Shown here in pieces: positions 22,440 to 34,632 of a stretch of DNA of 64,000 nt; position 1 is the first letter of the stretch, and each line of letters begins with the position of its first letter. The position numbers were made by a program, and so were the translations under genes. The notes beneath the pieces were generated by a model, which had not been told where the DNA came from, searched no databases, and saw only the letters and a program-made list of their open reading frames with translations. The stretch comes from Cocos nucifera. Taxonomy: Eukaryota > Streptophyta > Magnoliopsida > Arecales > Arecaceae. The DNA lies in the NCBI GenBank assembly GCA_006176705.1, contig QRFJ01000021.1, forward strand, positions 3,847,161 through 3,911,160. The letters are read 5' to 3'.

Positions 22440-23825
22440 ATAGGAAAAATTCTTAATAAACATGGGTCTGAGAATGGAATCATAAATTATATCCCTAAAA
22501 TTAATGTGAATATATCAATAATGGGATTATGAATCATCTTTCGAAGATTGACAATCTAAAACCATTGAAATTTGTCAATCCAATATTCGATACAGGATAG
22601 TGAGCTGCATTATGTCTAGCTGAAGACGGTAAACTTAGTGCTTGTTGGGAGGCAACATAATATTTAGTTTTTATCTAATTTATCTTTTTAGTTTATTTTT
22701 TTTAGGATAATTTGAATAAGTTGGAGGAAAAGCTCAAATTTTCAAAGGCATGTGCTGGACCAAAAATATACTGAGTTAGGTGTATTCTTTCATGTTCTTT
22801 ATTACACCCTTTTTTTTTCTTCTCCATTGAGGACAATATCGATTAAGTTGGGGGGAGAGAAAAATAAAATTTTTTTAAAATTTTAAGTCCTCAAAAAAGT
22901 TAGTATTTAGTATTTAGATACTTGATTATGCTTAAGAATCGAATTAAACTAAGCATTTTTAAAAGAAAATTGATGCATAGATCAGAGAATCTGTGAGATA
23001 TTGAGGAATCAAGTATTAAGAAAATTCAATAAAAAGTTAAGTCTAGAACATAAAAAGTTTTTTCTTGGAGCATTTCTAATTATTTCTATTAGCATCAAAG
23101 AAAAGTCTACTTTTTATAGGCTTGTGTAGGGTAACTATACGTTTCTTCATATAAAAATTTATTTTAATAAAATAGTTTTCAAGTACTTCTCACTGAGTAA
23201 CCGGGCCTCTTTGCCTAAGCAAGCATTGAGTTTCGCATCAAAAGGTGGGAAGGGCAAAGAAGCTCGTTGTAAAGCTAGTCTTAACTCGTAGCCTATTTGA
23301 TTCAAGCTAGTAAGCCCAAGGGGTATAGAGGGGTATTCTATACCTAGTGCCCTAAAGCCAACTGGTTTGGGAGTCATTGACCCAAGACTCGCTACATGGA
23401 TCAAATAGAAAGCTTAAGGAGTTAAGACACTCAATAGTGGTACAACATTAAAAAAAAAAAAAATTGGTTTTCCACTGAGTAACCGAATCCCGTTGCCTAA
23501 GTAAGCAATAATATTCGTGTCAAAAAGTGGGCAATGTAAAAATAAAAATCAATAAATGAAGGACAGAAGTAGCAATACACTTACCTATATGAAAGTTTAG
23601 ACAAATCAGAGATAAAGGTAGGATAATTTAGAAAAAGTTCTGAAAAATTTAATGTTCTTTACTTAATTTTTTTATTGATAAGTATTAATATCCCAATGAT
23701 ATATCTCATTTAAGCTCTACTAAATATCAATGGCCATTTTGAAAATTGCTTAGGTAAAATTCAAAACTCTAAAGTTAAAAGGTATTTAAAACTAAATTCT
23801 TTCTTTACTCGAGGACGAGCAAAGC
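22440..23825 (+). other. Element C 3' untranslated region with a duplicated motif
   Basis: It contains a conserved CTTGTTGGGAGGCAAC box at about 22638-22655. A motif (ACTGAGTAACCG...TTGCCTAAGYAAGCA...TCAAAARGTGGG) occurs twice, at 23190-23250 and 23473-23532. No pol domain is present where gypsy elements would have one. Confidence 0.65.
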
Positions 23826-23840
23826 TTAAGTTGAGGGGTG
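23826..23840 (+). promoter_or_regulatory. Polypurine tract of element C
   Basis: TTAAGTTGAGGGGTG abuts the 3' LTR. It is the expected site of plus-strand DNA priming. Confidence 0.65.
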
Positions 23841-25426
23841 TGATAAGCATCATAAATTCATCAATAAAAGTATTAATTTATTAATTAATTTATATTATTT
23901 TTTAAAAATTATTAATCAATTTATATATAATTTTTGAAAAATTCATATTTTTATTAATTAAAAAATTAATTAAAAAATAATAAAAATTAAAAAATAAAAT
24001 TTTATTATTAATGGAAAGAGCTCATTTTTTTGATCACAACGAAATAAATTTTAAGTAAAATGGAGCTAAAACGAAAAAGATATGAATTTTTAAAGATATT
24101 AAATAAATAAAAATTAAATAAAAAAAAGAAAATGGCTCAGCCGACTCTGTAAGCCGAGCCACCAAGGCAAGCCAAGCTATCAAAGCCAACTCAACCATTT
24201 AAACCATCAGTCGGTTCACGATCCAGGCGTGGACCGCCAGCTCAGCAGAAACCGATGAATCAGAGATTGCCACATGGCGGACCTAGGTCCACAGAAATTT
24301 ATCGTGGCTCATAGGGTATTTTGGTCTTTTCATCCAGCGACAAGAGCGCTGATTGACTGCAGTGTGCAGTATGGTTGGTCCACACAGTCCATGAAAATAG
24401 TAATTATGCGATCGGACGGCTGCGGTTGATTGTGGTCAAGATCGGACGGTAGTGGTGATTTCCAGGCTTGATTCAAATTCTATCAGCAATCTGGCACGAT
24501 CCAATGGCCAAAAAATCAAGAGATGAAGATCCAATGGTCTAGAACACTCCCGACGGTGATCAAGACTCTCGATGCATGATTTGCAGCCAGATTTTCTCCA
24601 TCAATGCGCGATCGAACGGCCAGAATTTAATCCGACTCGATTTGGGCTGATATGCATCCAATTTTGATGATTTTTGGATCGTTGGATTTCTATTGAATGG
24701 CCAAATTTCACCAAATTTACCAGAGTCATATCAGAGCTGATTTGATTTAAATTTTATCTGAATTTCTTTATATTTTGATGATTACAAAGGCTATTAGTCC
24801 CATATTGTCTTTAGAAAAAATATCCAGCCCTTCTAGCTCTATAAAAGGGATCTTAAGCCTCCAGAAATCAACATCTCCGATTAAGGTAAAGCTTTGGTAT
24901 AGGGTGAAGCTAGGCTATGGGTTAAAGGCTGCTTCGAAGTAAAGGATGCCGAGAAGAAGAGCTGGGCTTCTACACCATCTTTCTGCCAATGCCGATCCAA
25001 AATCAGAGATCCGTCTATTTTATTTTATTTTATTTTTAAATTTTATGTATTTAAATTCTAAAATTTTAATTAATAAAAATTTTATTTTTGTATTTTAATT
25101 TTTTTCTTTTTATTATAATTTAATTTCTATATTTTAATTATTATTTTTTATTTTATTGCAAGTAGATGCTAAGATCTAATTAGTAGATCTTAGTACCAAG
25201 TTTAAATTTCTACATCTTTTAATTTTTATTTTCTGACTTCACTCCTAATTCCAAAACTCAAATCATTTTCTTTTTTTTTTTAAAAATTAAAGATTTTAAA
25301 TCTAAAATACTACCTTCCCTGTGGATTCGACCCGACTCACTGCTATCTACGCATTTTTAATGATTTTAAGAAGTCGGATTAAACTGATAAACACGATGTC
25401 TTAACGACAACATCACGCTTCTATCA
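23841..25426 (+). repeat. 3' LTR of element C
   Basis: 1.59 kb, colinear with 18408-19984, with TATAAAAG at 24840-24847. Confidence 0.93.
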
Positions 25427-26621
25427 GTTAGTCCAATTAGATAAGATTAAATCCAACTTATTTAAGTTTAATTAGGCTCAGTTAAATTTTAATCAAATTA
25501 GAAATTAATCAAGCCAAATCTATGATCAAATCAAAGATCAAACCTTTTTGATGATTAAATCATCTCATAACCTAATTAGGTTAAATTCAAATGAATCTAA
25601 TTCAATTGGTTTTGATAAAAAATAATTACTCAATCAAATTGGGTTAATTAGTGATCAAATCACTAATTAATCTTTTATTGATCAGCCAGTAGATCGAGTA
25701 GGAATCTCTAGTGTGTGTGACCTCATAGGTTCGAACCTAAGTCGGTAGCATAGAAATTAATTTTCTATACTAATCGAAGTGATCATCTAGCAATGGTATC
25801 CAACGTCCGAATAGATCGAATGGTGCAATCGCAACATTCAGAACCTACGTAAATATGGTTACTGCATAATTCATCTCTTTGACCTCTATGCATAAGATGA
25901 CTTTAGGATTTGATTGTCAACCCTAAAAGATACATCCAAATAGTGTCTCAAAGTAATTAGTCCTATGACCCCTCACAAAGACTATCCTGACTAAGATTTT
26001 GCTAAATTGAAATACTATTAAGACAGCTTCTGAGTCCAGAAGTGGTCAATTCTATCTTGACTCACGTACTGACTCTTCAAGTACTTGACTGTACCCAAAA
26101 ATCTTCCATCACTAAATTAAAAATTTAGGTAGTCCAGCATCAAAGCACCATGAGTTACTTTAAAGTTACCATGGTGATCTTAGATTGGAGGAATACTTAT
26201 GCCCATATTCCATCAAAGTAATTCTTGATAGTGGAAAAGCTCTGGAGTCGATTATGTTTAGTGCAGATGTACCTCTATATCTCACCTGCATGCCATACCA
26301 GTATCTCTACACTCCTTGGTTAAGAGAATAATCAATCTATATGGCATACAATGATCTATACTCGATAAATATTATCGTCCTTGGTAACAACCTATCATTG
26401 ATCGCGAACTATTTTAAGGACTAAATGATAAATCTTTCTTTGTCAATTCTAAATAGTCCTAAGGACTTCATCACATCAGACAAGAGTTCATTAGAAGATG
26501 AAAGATTTATGATGAAAAAGCCAGAATAATTTTTATTCAATTAATAATTTATATACAATTACATAAATTAGCTTAATCGTTAATAAGCTAACGATTGGCT
26601 TTGGGATACTATTCCTAACAA

Positions 26622-26635
26622 TCTTTCACTTGGTC
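26622..26635 (-). promoter_or_regulatory. Polypurine tract of copia element 1
   Basis: The minus strand reads ACCAAGTGAAAGAT next to the LTR start TGTTAGG, a slightly degraded form of the plant copia AAGTGGGAGAT. Confidence 0.7.
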
Positions 26636-27950
26636 TAAAGCCAATCGATGCAGTATCGTATACCCATCTTCGACTTAAAGTCATCGAACTTGTTCACCAC
26701 AATGGCTTTAGTGAATGGGTCGGTCAGGTTCTTCTTTTTGTTGATCTTCTAAAGATCAATATCACCTCGATCCACTATCTTCTGGACAAGATGAAAGCAG
26801 CGTAGAATGTGCTTCATCCGCTAGTGTGGTTTAGATTTCTTCACCCGAGCAATGACTTCAGAGCTATCGAAGAAGAGCAAAACTAGACCATCTAGGAAGG
26901 GTGCTACTCCAAACTCGATGATAAACTTCTTCAGCCATACTATTTCTTTGGCAGCATCTAATCCAGCAACATACTCTGCCTCGCACATTGAATCGATCAT
27001 GGTGTGCTGCTTAAACTTTTTTCAGCAGATAGCACCACCATTAAGGATAAATATATATCCCAATATGCTTTTGCTATTATCATGATCCGACTGAAAACTG
27101 AAATCTATCAATCCTATAAGTTTTAAGTCTGATTCACCATAAATAAGCCACTGATTCTTAGTATTTCTCAAATATTTTAGGATGGTTTTAACAACCTTCT
27201 AGTGGTTCTCTTCTAAATTAGATTGATATCTATTTGCTACTCCTAATGAGTATGCCACATCTAATTGCGTACATGTCATGACGTACATAATAAAATTCAC
27301 TATCGAAGCATATGAAATTTTACTCATACGCTCTCTCTCTTGAGGTATTGTCAGATAATTTCTCTTCGAGAGAAAAATTTTATGACCTATCGATAGATAG
27401 TCTTTCTTGAAATTCTTCATGCTGAACCTCTTTAGCACAATGTCTATATACATGGACTGAAACAATCCAAGCAACCTTTTAGATTTATCTCTATAGATCT
27501 TTATCCCTAAGATGTAGGAAGCTTCTCTCAGATCCTTCATGAAGAACTATGACGGTAGCCAGATCTTTATTTCTTATAATACAGGGATATCATTTTCGAT
27601 TAAGAGAATGCCATCCATATATATAACGAGAAATACAATTGCTGGACCATTAGCCCACTTATATATGTAGGGCTCTTCTTTATTCTTAACGAAGTCATAC
27701 GTCTTGATCATCCTATCAAAACATATGTTCCAGCTCCGAGATGTCTGCTTCAGTCCATAAATGGATCTTTGAAGCTTACACATCTTGGACTCATCTATGG
27801 ATGTAAAATCTTCAGATTGTATCATATACAATTCTTCATCCAACTCTCTATTTAAAAGAGCTATTTTCACATCCATCTGTCAGATTTTATAGTCTAGATG
27901 CATAGCTATCGCAACCAGATGGGCTTTATAGGTCTCAATCTTTCCATCTA
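26636..27950 (-). pseudogene. Copia element 1 reverse transcriptase and RNase H
   Basis: This is the C-terminal polyprotein part that copies element RNA into DNA. Minus-strand blocks in copia order are: MDVKIALLNRELDEELYM (27876), SIYGLKQTSRSWN, the catalytic loop VIYMDGILLIEN near 27620, and ASYILGIKIYRDKS near 27500. The RNase H region runs from 27198 to 26636 and ends in a family-typical Asp-Trp-Leu stop at 26636-26638. The polymerase motif YVDD reads YMDG, so a catalytic Asp is lost. Frameshifts occur near 27545-27573 and 27200. It is inactive. Confidence 0.85.
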
Positions 27951-28435
27951 TGCCTTTTTTTCTTTTGAAGATCTACTTACACCCAATAAATTTTATCCCT
28001 TCGGATAGGTCAACTAATTTTCATACATCATTGACCTTCATAGACTCTATTTTGGATCTCATGATCTCAAGCCATTTTTTAGAGTTGGATCTCTACATTG
28101 TATTCATGTAGGCGATCGGATTCTCATCATTCTCATTAAGTTCGATAGGATCTCCATCTCGGACCAAAAAATCATAGTATCTATCTGACTGATATGGTAC
28201 TCTACTAGATCACCTTAAGGGTGCAAGTTCAGTAGGCTCTGGATCTGATCGAATCAAATTCGATTCAGATTTAGCTATTTGTGTTGGTTCTTCCACCTAT
28301 TGAACTTCCTCAAGTTTGATCTTAGAGGCATTAGTTTCTTCACCAAGAAATTTTTTTTCTAAAAAGACTGTCTTAAGGCTGATAAATATTTTTTGTTCAT
28401 CAACTAGGTAGAAGTAATACCCTTCAATCTTTTTT
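27951..28435 (-). pseudogene. Copia element 1 linker between integrase and reverse transcriptase
   Basis: Minus-strand sequence keeps the usual charged, Pro/Ser-rich linker character before the RT, with a possible match to the 'F.VK..ID G.IER.KARLVAKGY' region in fragments near 27900-28010. It is heavily shifted. Confidence 0.5.
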
Positions 28436-28437
28436 AG

Positions 28438-29148
28438 CTATCCTATAAAGCTACACTTGTTAGACCTAGGTCCGAGCTTGTCTGTTACTAAACGTTTGAC
28501 ATAAGCTGGATACCCCCAAACTCTAAGGTGCGAGAGTACTGATTTACGTCCTGTCCATATCTCATACGGCATTTTAGAAACAAACTTACTCGAAATTCTA
28601 TTCAAAATATAACAAGCCAACTCGAGCACATATCCCTAAAGGAAGATCGGCAGACTGGCAAACCCCATCATAGATTGAAGCATATCTAATAGGATCCGAT
28701 TCCTCCTTTCGAACACATCATTATACTGTGGTATTCCATGAGAAGTCCATTGGAAGAAAATCCCATTCTTCCAAAGATATATTAGAAAATTATTAGAAAG
28801 GTACTCATCCTGTCGGTCAGATCGAAGAGTTTTAATATTCTTTTCAGTTTGCTTTTCTACTTCATCATGGAATAGTTTGAACATTTTAAATGACTCCAAC
28901 TTATGCTTCATTAAATAGATATATTCATACCTCGATAGGTGATCTATGAAGGTTATAAAGTAGAAATATTCGCCTCTAGCGCTTGTACTCATGGGTTCAC
29001 ATACATTAGTATGTACTAGACCCAAGAGTTCACTAGCATGTTCATCCTTTTCAATAAAAGATGACTTGGTCATCTTTTCAAGAAGACATGACTCACAGGT
29101 CAGTAGTGATTCACAATCACTAATCTCAAGAATTTTTTCTTGAGCCAA
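28438..29148 (-). pseudogene. Copia element 1 integrase
   Basis: The integrase would join element DNA to the chromosome. The pre-integrase zinc segment appears as SCLLEKMTKSSF near 29085. The catalytic core starts at VHTNVCEPMS with the first Asp replaced by Asn (HTDVCGP in copia 2). It continues with LRSDRQDEYLS (second Asp present) and a degraded third motif, VFERRNRILLDMLQS. The segment at 28438-28629 has the downstream YEIWTGRKSVLSHLRVWG motif. At least one stop separates the parts (near 28630). Confidence 0.82.
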
Positions 29149-29640
29149 TCTATTTATTCTATTCTTGTTGATGTGACCTAGTCTACAATGCCAAAGATAG
29201 ACATTTGATATATCATCTATTCTAGGATATTTATCGAAGGTTTGGACTACGTTAATAGACTGTGATAATATATAAATTTCATTATTTAATTATCCAATAT
29301 ATACTATAACACTATTCAAAATGATATCATAAAAATTTATTTTTTTTGAAAACTGATAACTGTTCTTTGCCAAAAGGCCTACAGAAATTATATTCAATAA
29401 AAACTTGGACAAAAGTGATAATAACTAAGAATAACTCTATGAGAATTGATTACAAGGTTCATGACTCCTAAAGCTAGAACTGAAACTTGTCTTCTATCTC
29501 CAACGTTCAGAAATCTTTCATCTTCACCAAATCTCCTACCGATCTATAATTCCTGCATCAAATTACAAATATGATAAGAACTTTCGATATCTAATATCTT
29601 GATAGTAGAATCATAAATTGAGAAGTTGCAAGGTGTTATC
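29149..29640 (-). pseudogene. Copia element 1 protease region remnant
   Basis: Heavily shifted minus-strand fragments resemble the aspartic-protease part of copia Gag-Pol (a degraded 'ILDTGSS'-like motif near 29600, and FLNVGD near 29515). No continuous frame remains. Confidence 0.5.
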
Positions 29641-30513
29641 ATATAATTACTTTGCCTAGCAACTACTTGTTTCTTCCTTGGCCTGTTTGGATTCAAGGTG
29701 GCAATGTATTGAGGTCAGTTCCTCTTTTAATGCCCCTGCTTCTTAAAAAAAAAGCACTCCACCTGGCTCTGATCGGGCTTGCACTTCTTGATCTGATCCT
29801 ATGCAGACGTTCCAGCATGTGGCTGCATCTTCTTGCTCTTCTTTTTCTTTTTCTTCTTTTTTTTTTAAAGATCGACCAGAAGAAGATCCTTCCACAACAT
29901 TCACTGATCTCTTTTGGAGCTGATGATTCTTCTCAAAGTTCTACAGCAACCCTAATAACCCATGATAGTTTATCGTAGGCTTTGTCATTCTAAAATAAGT
30001 AAAAAATGGGAGGAAGGACTTGGGCAATGAATTTAGGATCGCATCCTTTTCGAGCTGCTCATGCAGAAAAAAACCTAGTTTACTCAGACATTTAATCAAC
30101 TCGATCATATATAATACATGATCAGTGACTGACGCCCCATCTCTCATACGAGCATTGAAAATGGCACAGCTAGTTTTATGCCTTTCAATATCATCAGGTA
30201 TGCCAAAAGATTCGTTCAACATTTGAAGCATCTTCTCGGGCTGAGCATTCTCAAACCTACGACTGAACTCATCATTCATCGTTGCCAGCATAATGCACCA
30301 AATGGTGGTGTGGTCATTTAGCCACTTCTGGTAAGTATCTCTTACCATCTTAATAGCATTCGAGATTGGCTCCTCAGGTGCCGGATCAGTCAATACGTAT
30401 AAGATCTGTTCACGCTTCAGGACGATCTTCAACTTTCGATACCAGCTATCGAAGTTGGATTCCATGAGTTTGTCATTGTCCAACAATGATTGGAATGATA
30501 GGGTAGTGACCAT
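29641..30513 (-). pseudogene. Copia element 1 gag
   Basis: Capsid protein. The start at 30513 (MVTTLSFQSLLDNDKLMESN) gives a long open piece down to 29941 with the copia-gag pattern: FDSWYRKLKIVL, MLATMNDEFSRRFE, HKTSCAIFNARMRDGASVTD. A frameshift near 29940 follows, then a Lys-rich stretch (29830-29870) and a broken zinc knuckle near 29740, where one Cys is Phe. An upstream in-frame Met at 30534 is less likely as the start, because copia gag usually begins near this 'LL..N.L...N' segment. Confidence 0.8.
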
Positions 30514-30534
30514 TTCTGCATAAAAAAAAATCAT

Positions 30535-32550
30535 AGACCTAATTAGTATATGGATTATTTATTCTAAGACTTGGACTTTAGTCTAAATATTTTTTTACTA
30601 TTTTGTTCGAATCGATAGTCTCTACCTCTAATTTGAGGAATTATCCCTAATTCCTTAATGGATACTAGAATCCACACAGACTACACACGAGCCCAACTTT
30701 GGTTGGTTAACCTATGTGCACCTATGGATAGGTTCATAATCAATTACTTTTCCAAACAACTTCTAGTAATTTTAATTTTATCCCAAAAATCTAATCAGTA
30801 GGCTTTGACCTCCACTGAAAAGATTCAGTTAGGTCTAACCATTAACATGACCATATTTGGTGCATGAGACTAATAAATGATCAGATCCAACTTTGGCCAG
30901 TCAATCTGACCACCGTTAGAAAGAAATAATCAAATTATCATATTATGAATGATAATTTTATTAGTCAATAAGCACCAAATCTTTGAACCTCCAATGATTA
31001 TTAAATTGATGGATCCATTATAACTCAACTTAATGGAAGGCTATGACTTAGTTATCACCATAACTTTATCATTTTAAGAATTTAATAATTTTAAAAAATT
31101 TTATTAACTAATTTTAAAAAAAATTAACCAGTCAATTTGGATCCTCTCACTAACTTCACCAAGTCATGTCAATAAGGATCTAATTAAAGCAGGCATTAGG
31201 AACACCAAAATTAATCAAACTGATTTACCTAATTGACATGGGTGAGCCCAAATTATTAAGTGGTCTAATCAAAACCTAATTTACCAGGATGGCTAGATAA
31301 GTAAGATCAGTAGAAGAGATATGTCATTAACTCATCAAAGATCAAATTAGTGTGAGTAGCTCCCAATTAAAAATTACTAATCTGAGCTGCCAGACTTATC
31401 TTAGACACCATTCGATTTATTAGTTTCAATTTTGACCAACCTAGCAATTTTAGGTTCGACTGCGAAGCCATGAATCAAGTCCATTTAGTCCTCATTAAAG
31501 GCACGGGCTTGACCAACTACAACTATTGTAATTTGGTCTAAAGAGTCCTTGACCTAATCTAAATCAACATTTGGTTAGATTTGATCAATTACTTTAATTT
31601 ATTCCATTCTTTAAATAACTTTAGGTCTAATCCAATTAATGAATCTAATTCGATGAATTCGATAATCCATAATTTTATGATCAATATCTTAGGATCTTTA
31701 ATTCATAATTCTAAATCCTTATTAATCATGCTTAATTCTCAATTAAGTTTAAGGCTGAGGGTTGGGGTTCGGCATTTTGAAAATATCTTTTTCAAATTTT
31801 GAAAGGTTATCTACATCCTAGCACTATTTCACTAAATAGGTAGACTCATTTTAAAAATGAATCGGCTTATTTCATAAACAAGTACTAGATATAGATTTGA
31901 TTTCATAAAACCAACCAATAGACATTGAGCCAACTTCTCAATCGGACTGGCTTGGATTCCATCCAAGCTGTCTCGAACAGAAGCCAAGTTGGCTCAATTT
32001 TTGAGACAACTGGCTCGGACAAAAAGCCAAAAGCCTAACATTTTTGTTGAGCAGGCTTGGATCCTATCCAAGCAGGTCCGAATTGAAGTCGAGTTGGCTC
32101 AATACTTGACTGAACCAGTTGAAGTATCAATTTAAAAAGTGTATCATGGCTAGCATGCTAGTCGAGCTAGCTCGATTCCTGAGCGAGCTGACTCGACTGG
32201 TGTACAGAACCTTCCTAAGATCCTATTTATGTTTAATCTAAATCTATGTACTCTATATAAAAAAAATTATGAAACTATTTAGATCTAATCTAAATACTAA
32301 ATCATGATAAAATTTAGATTAAATATATTCAAATATATTATAAAAATTATTAGATCTAATCTAAAATTTTTATGATTAGTGTTATAAATCGCAACATACT
32401 AGAACAATCTTTTCATTATAAGGGATAAACCTTACAGCAGGACAACCTATAGTCTATGCGATCATCATTTTTTTTTAGATTAGATTATTATTTAGATCTA
32501 ATCTAAAAATAATCTAAAATATGTATATATAATACATCAAAGAACCTGCT
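30535..32550 (-). other. Copia element 1 untranslated leader
   Basis: About 2 kb between primer site and gag, A+T-rich, without a credible gene. The segment 31920-32215 holds several GAGCCRRCTCG-like words in both orientations. The leader is homologous to 49880-52160 of element E in opposite orientation. Confidence 0.65.
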
Positions 32551-32562
32551 GCTCTGATACCA
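32551..32562 (-). promoter_or_regulatory. Primer-binding site of copia element 1
   Basis: The minus strand reads TGGTATCAGAGC, complementary to the 3' end of plant initiator Met-tRNA, two bases after the LTR end. Confidence 0.88.
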
Positions 32563-32648
32563 ATTGAAGGGAACGTGCAAGATTTTTAACTTTGATTTTG
32601 AAAACCTTTTTCAAAGATTGCATAGCAAAAATGATTATTAATCATATT

Positions 32649-33463
32649 TGTTGATGCAGAAATTGGTTGTCACCGAAATCTGTTGGAGTGGAGGTCGATG
32701 AGATCGCCGCCGGAGATCTGCAAAATAAAGTTTCATCCGGAGTCGGTGGGGGTTGGCTCCGGTAAGACCCTCCGATGATCAAGTCAGCTCCAATCAATAA
32801 GAATGAAGTGCTCAGTGTGGAGCTCAGTAGAGTTTAGAGAAGGAGAGAAGGATTTTTTTAGAACCTGGCATAAGTGTATCCGAAGGATCCTTTTTATAGA
32901 GGAAGCTTGTTGTAACCACCTTTATTAATGATTATCGTAACTGTCCTAATCAATGCCGATCGTTATTGACTTGATAAATGTCGATCGTTATTGACTGGAT
33001 AAATGTCGATCGTTATTATCGTGCAACCGTAGCGAGATTGCCTACAGAAATCCATCATAAGAAGTTCGACTTTTATGAAAGTTCGGCCATTGAGAAGACC
33101 GTCCGCTGTAGAAATCCGCAGGGAGTCTGACTTTTGTAGAAGCTCGGCCACTGAAGAAGTCCGCAGGGAGTTTGGCTTTCGTAGAAGCTCGTTCGCTGGA
33201 GAGAATTTGCAGGAAGTTCGGCTTCCGTAGAAGCTCGGCTGTTGGAGAGAATTCGGCTCCCATAGGCGCCTGACTGTAACAACGTGGAGAGAGTTCGGCT
33301 CTTATGGGAGTATGACTGAAGCTCGACGATTGGAGAGTCAGAAGGAGTTCGGCCGCTAAGTAGTTCGGCTAAAGCCCATCTGCTGAAGCTCTTATGCGGC
33401 TACTGATTGCATTAAGCTAAGCATCAGACTAGACTTTGGCGGGAGCAGGATTTATCCCCAACA
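32649..33463 (-). repeat. 3' LTR of element B with internal tandem repeats
   Basis: 815 bp, with minus-strand ends TGTTGGGG...CATCAACA. A TATA box (TATAAAAA, minus) is near 32891-32899. Between about 33050 and 33270, units of roughly 45-48 bp repeat (GTAGAAGCTCGG...GGAGAGAATTCGCAGGAAGTTCGGCTTC). Confidence 0.9.
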
Positions 33464-33706
33464 CCAGCCCCCCCACTCTCGAGTTCGAAAATCGAAGGAA
33501 GGGAGTGCAGGAATGATGACTGTCAAAGTCTTCCTCTGAGCCTCGTGCTGGTCTAGGTTGAAGCTTGGGGGAGATGTCATCTCCGGCCAACATCAGCCCC
33601 CCCACTCCCGAGTTCAAAAATCGAAGGAAGGGAGTGCAGGAATGATGACTGTCGAAGTCTTCCTCTGAACCTCGTGCTAGTCTAGGTCGAAGCTCGGAGG
33701 AGATCT
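33464..33706 (-). repeat. Tandem duplication carrying two polypurine tracts in element B
   Basis: Two copies of a ~129-bp unit start at 33464 and 33593. Each begins with the plus-strand tract CAGCCCCCCC (purine on the minus strand). The second copy is also preceded by CCAACA, like the LTR terminus. Only the tract at 33464-33474 adjoins the LTR and would act as the standard plus-strand primer. Confidence 0.85.
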
Positions 33707-34632
33707 TGTTAGATATATGTGCCCTAAAAGCCAAAATTGGCTGACACTTGTAATACACTTCTAGGGGCAAAATTATAATTATGACTATAATAAATAAAAT
33801 AGGTTATTTTCTATCACATATGTGTATTTAGTGTCTGTGATACATCCTTTGAGTTAATGATAATGATAATTCATATTTTCAAGAGTTGAAAATTTAAGAC
33901 ATGAATAATCATTATTAACTCATAAATTGCTCCCGACCATAGGATCATCACGAGGATGGTGATTGATCCAGAAGGTTGGTGTACAATCGCTTCTCTTTAG
34001 TAGATGAGTCTTGAGTCTACGGTGTAGAGACACCAGAGTGAGAGTATAGATACTCGTTAGAGAATGAGAGCACTGAGTGTGACCACCTCGAGTAGTCATT
34101 AGGAAGTACCTTCTCGTCAATGACTGACTCGATGCTGCAGTAGTGTGTATGGTTCTTTGACCTGAGGTGCATCGGTAGTTCACCTTGAGGGTGTTATAGT
34201 TTGACTACACCATTACTCGGTCTCCTAGCCATATGGAACCCTGAGGTGTATGTTGGCCATAGCATGTTTATTGTAGGAACTAGATGGCATCAAGATGGAA
34301 TCTATCTACCTCGGTGGTAGAGGAGCAGCCCTATGATAATCATGAGAATTAAGTTCAGAAGTCCATGGCCATGGCAGAGTGAAATAATAGAAAGAGTTTC
34401 TATTTAGATTTTCACATCGGACTCAAATCGAATGATTATATCATATGACAGAGACTAGGGTTTGACGAGTTTACCTTAACCCTAATCTGACTAGGGCTCA
34501 AGATAGAAGGACTTAATCACATAGGTAGCTGCACCAAGAGGTTCGCATTCAGCTCTGATGGGTTGCCACCATATACTACTAGGTGTTACTGGTGGATTTT
34601 AGGAGCAATTAGAATGATTTAGATGATCGATA
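33707..34632 (+). mobile_element. Truncated LTR of the copia-2 family inside element B
   Basis: It starts with the LTR terminus TGTTAGATATATGTGCCCTA and runs for about 925 bp, matching the reverse complement of 55195-56112. It then breaks off in GATGATCGAT near 34632, so about 1.3 kb of the LTR and the other end are missing. It lies in the element B 3' untranslated region, just after the pol stop. With one end gone, no target-site duplication can be seen. Short residual similarity around CAAAGGAGTTT suggests a small further piece to 34650. Confidence 0.82.

Larger units (their letters stand above)
18408..25426 (+). mobile_element. Element C: complete non-autonomous Athila-type LTR retrotransposon
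   Basis: LTRs at 18408-19984 and 23841-25426 share TGATAAG...TATCA ends and are flanked by perfect GTTAG duplications (18403-18407 and 25427-25431). The empty site is preserved in the other copia-1 LTR near 42065. The 3.9-kb interior has a primer site, a gag 3' remnant and a long non-coding tail, with no pol. It belongs to the same family as element A but lies in opposite orientation and is nested inside it. Confidence 0.93.
3506..26621 (-). repeat. 3' LTR of copia element 1, in three pieces
   Basis: The LTR pieces are 3506-4194, 18143-18407 and 25427-26621, separated by CACTA-1 and element C. Together they are colinear with the right LTR (32565-32648 plus 41220-43244). The minus-strand start TGTTAGGAATAG at 26621 directly follows a purine tract, and the end CTTCA lies at 3506. 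Confidence 0.86.
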
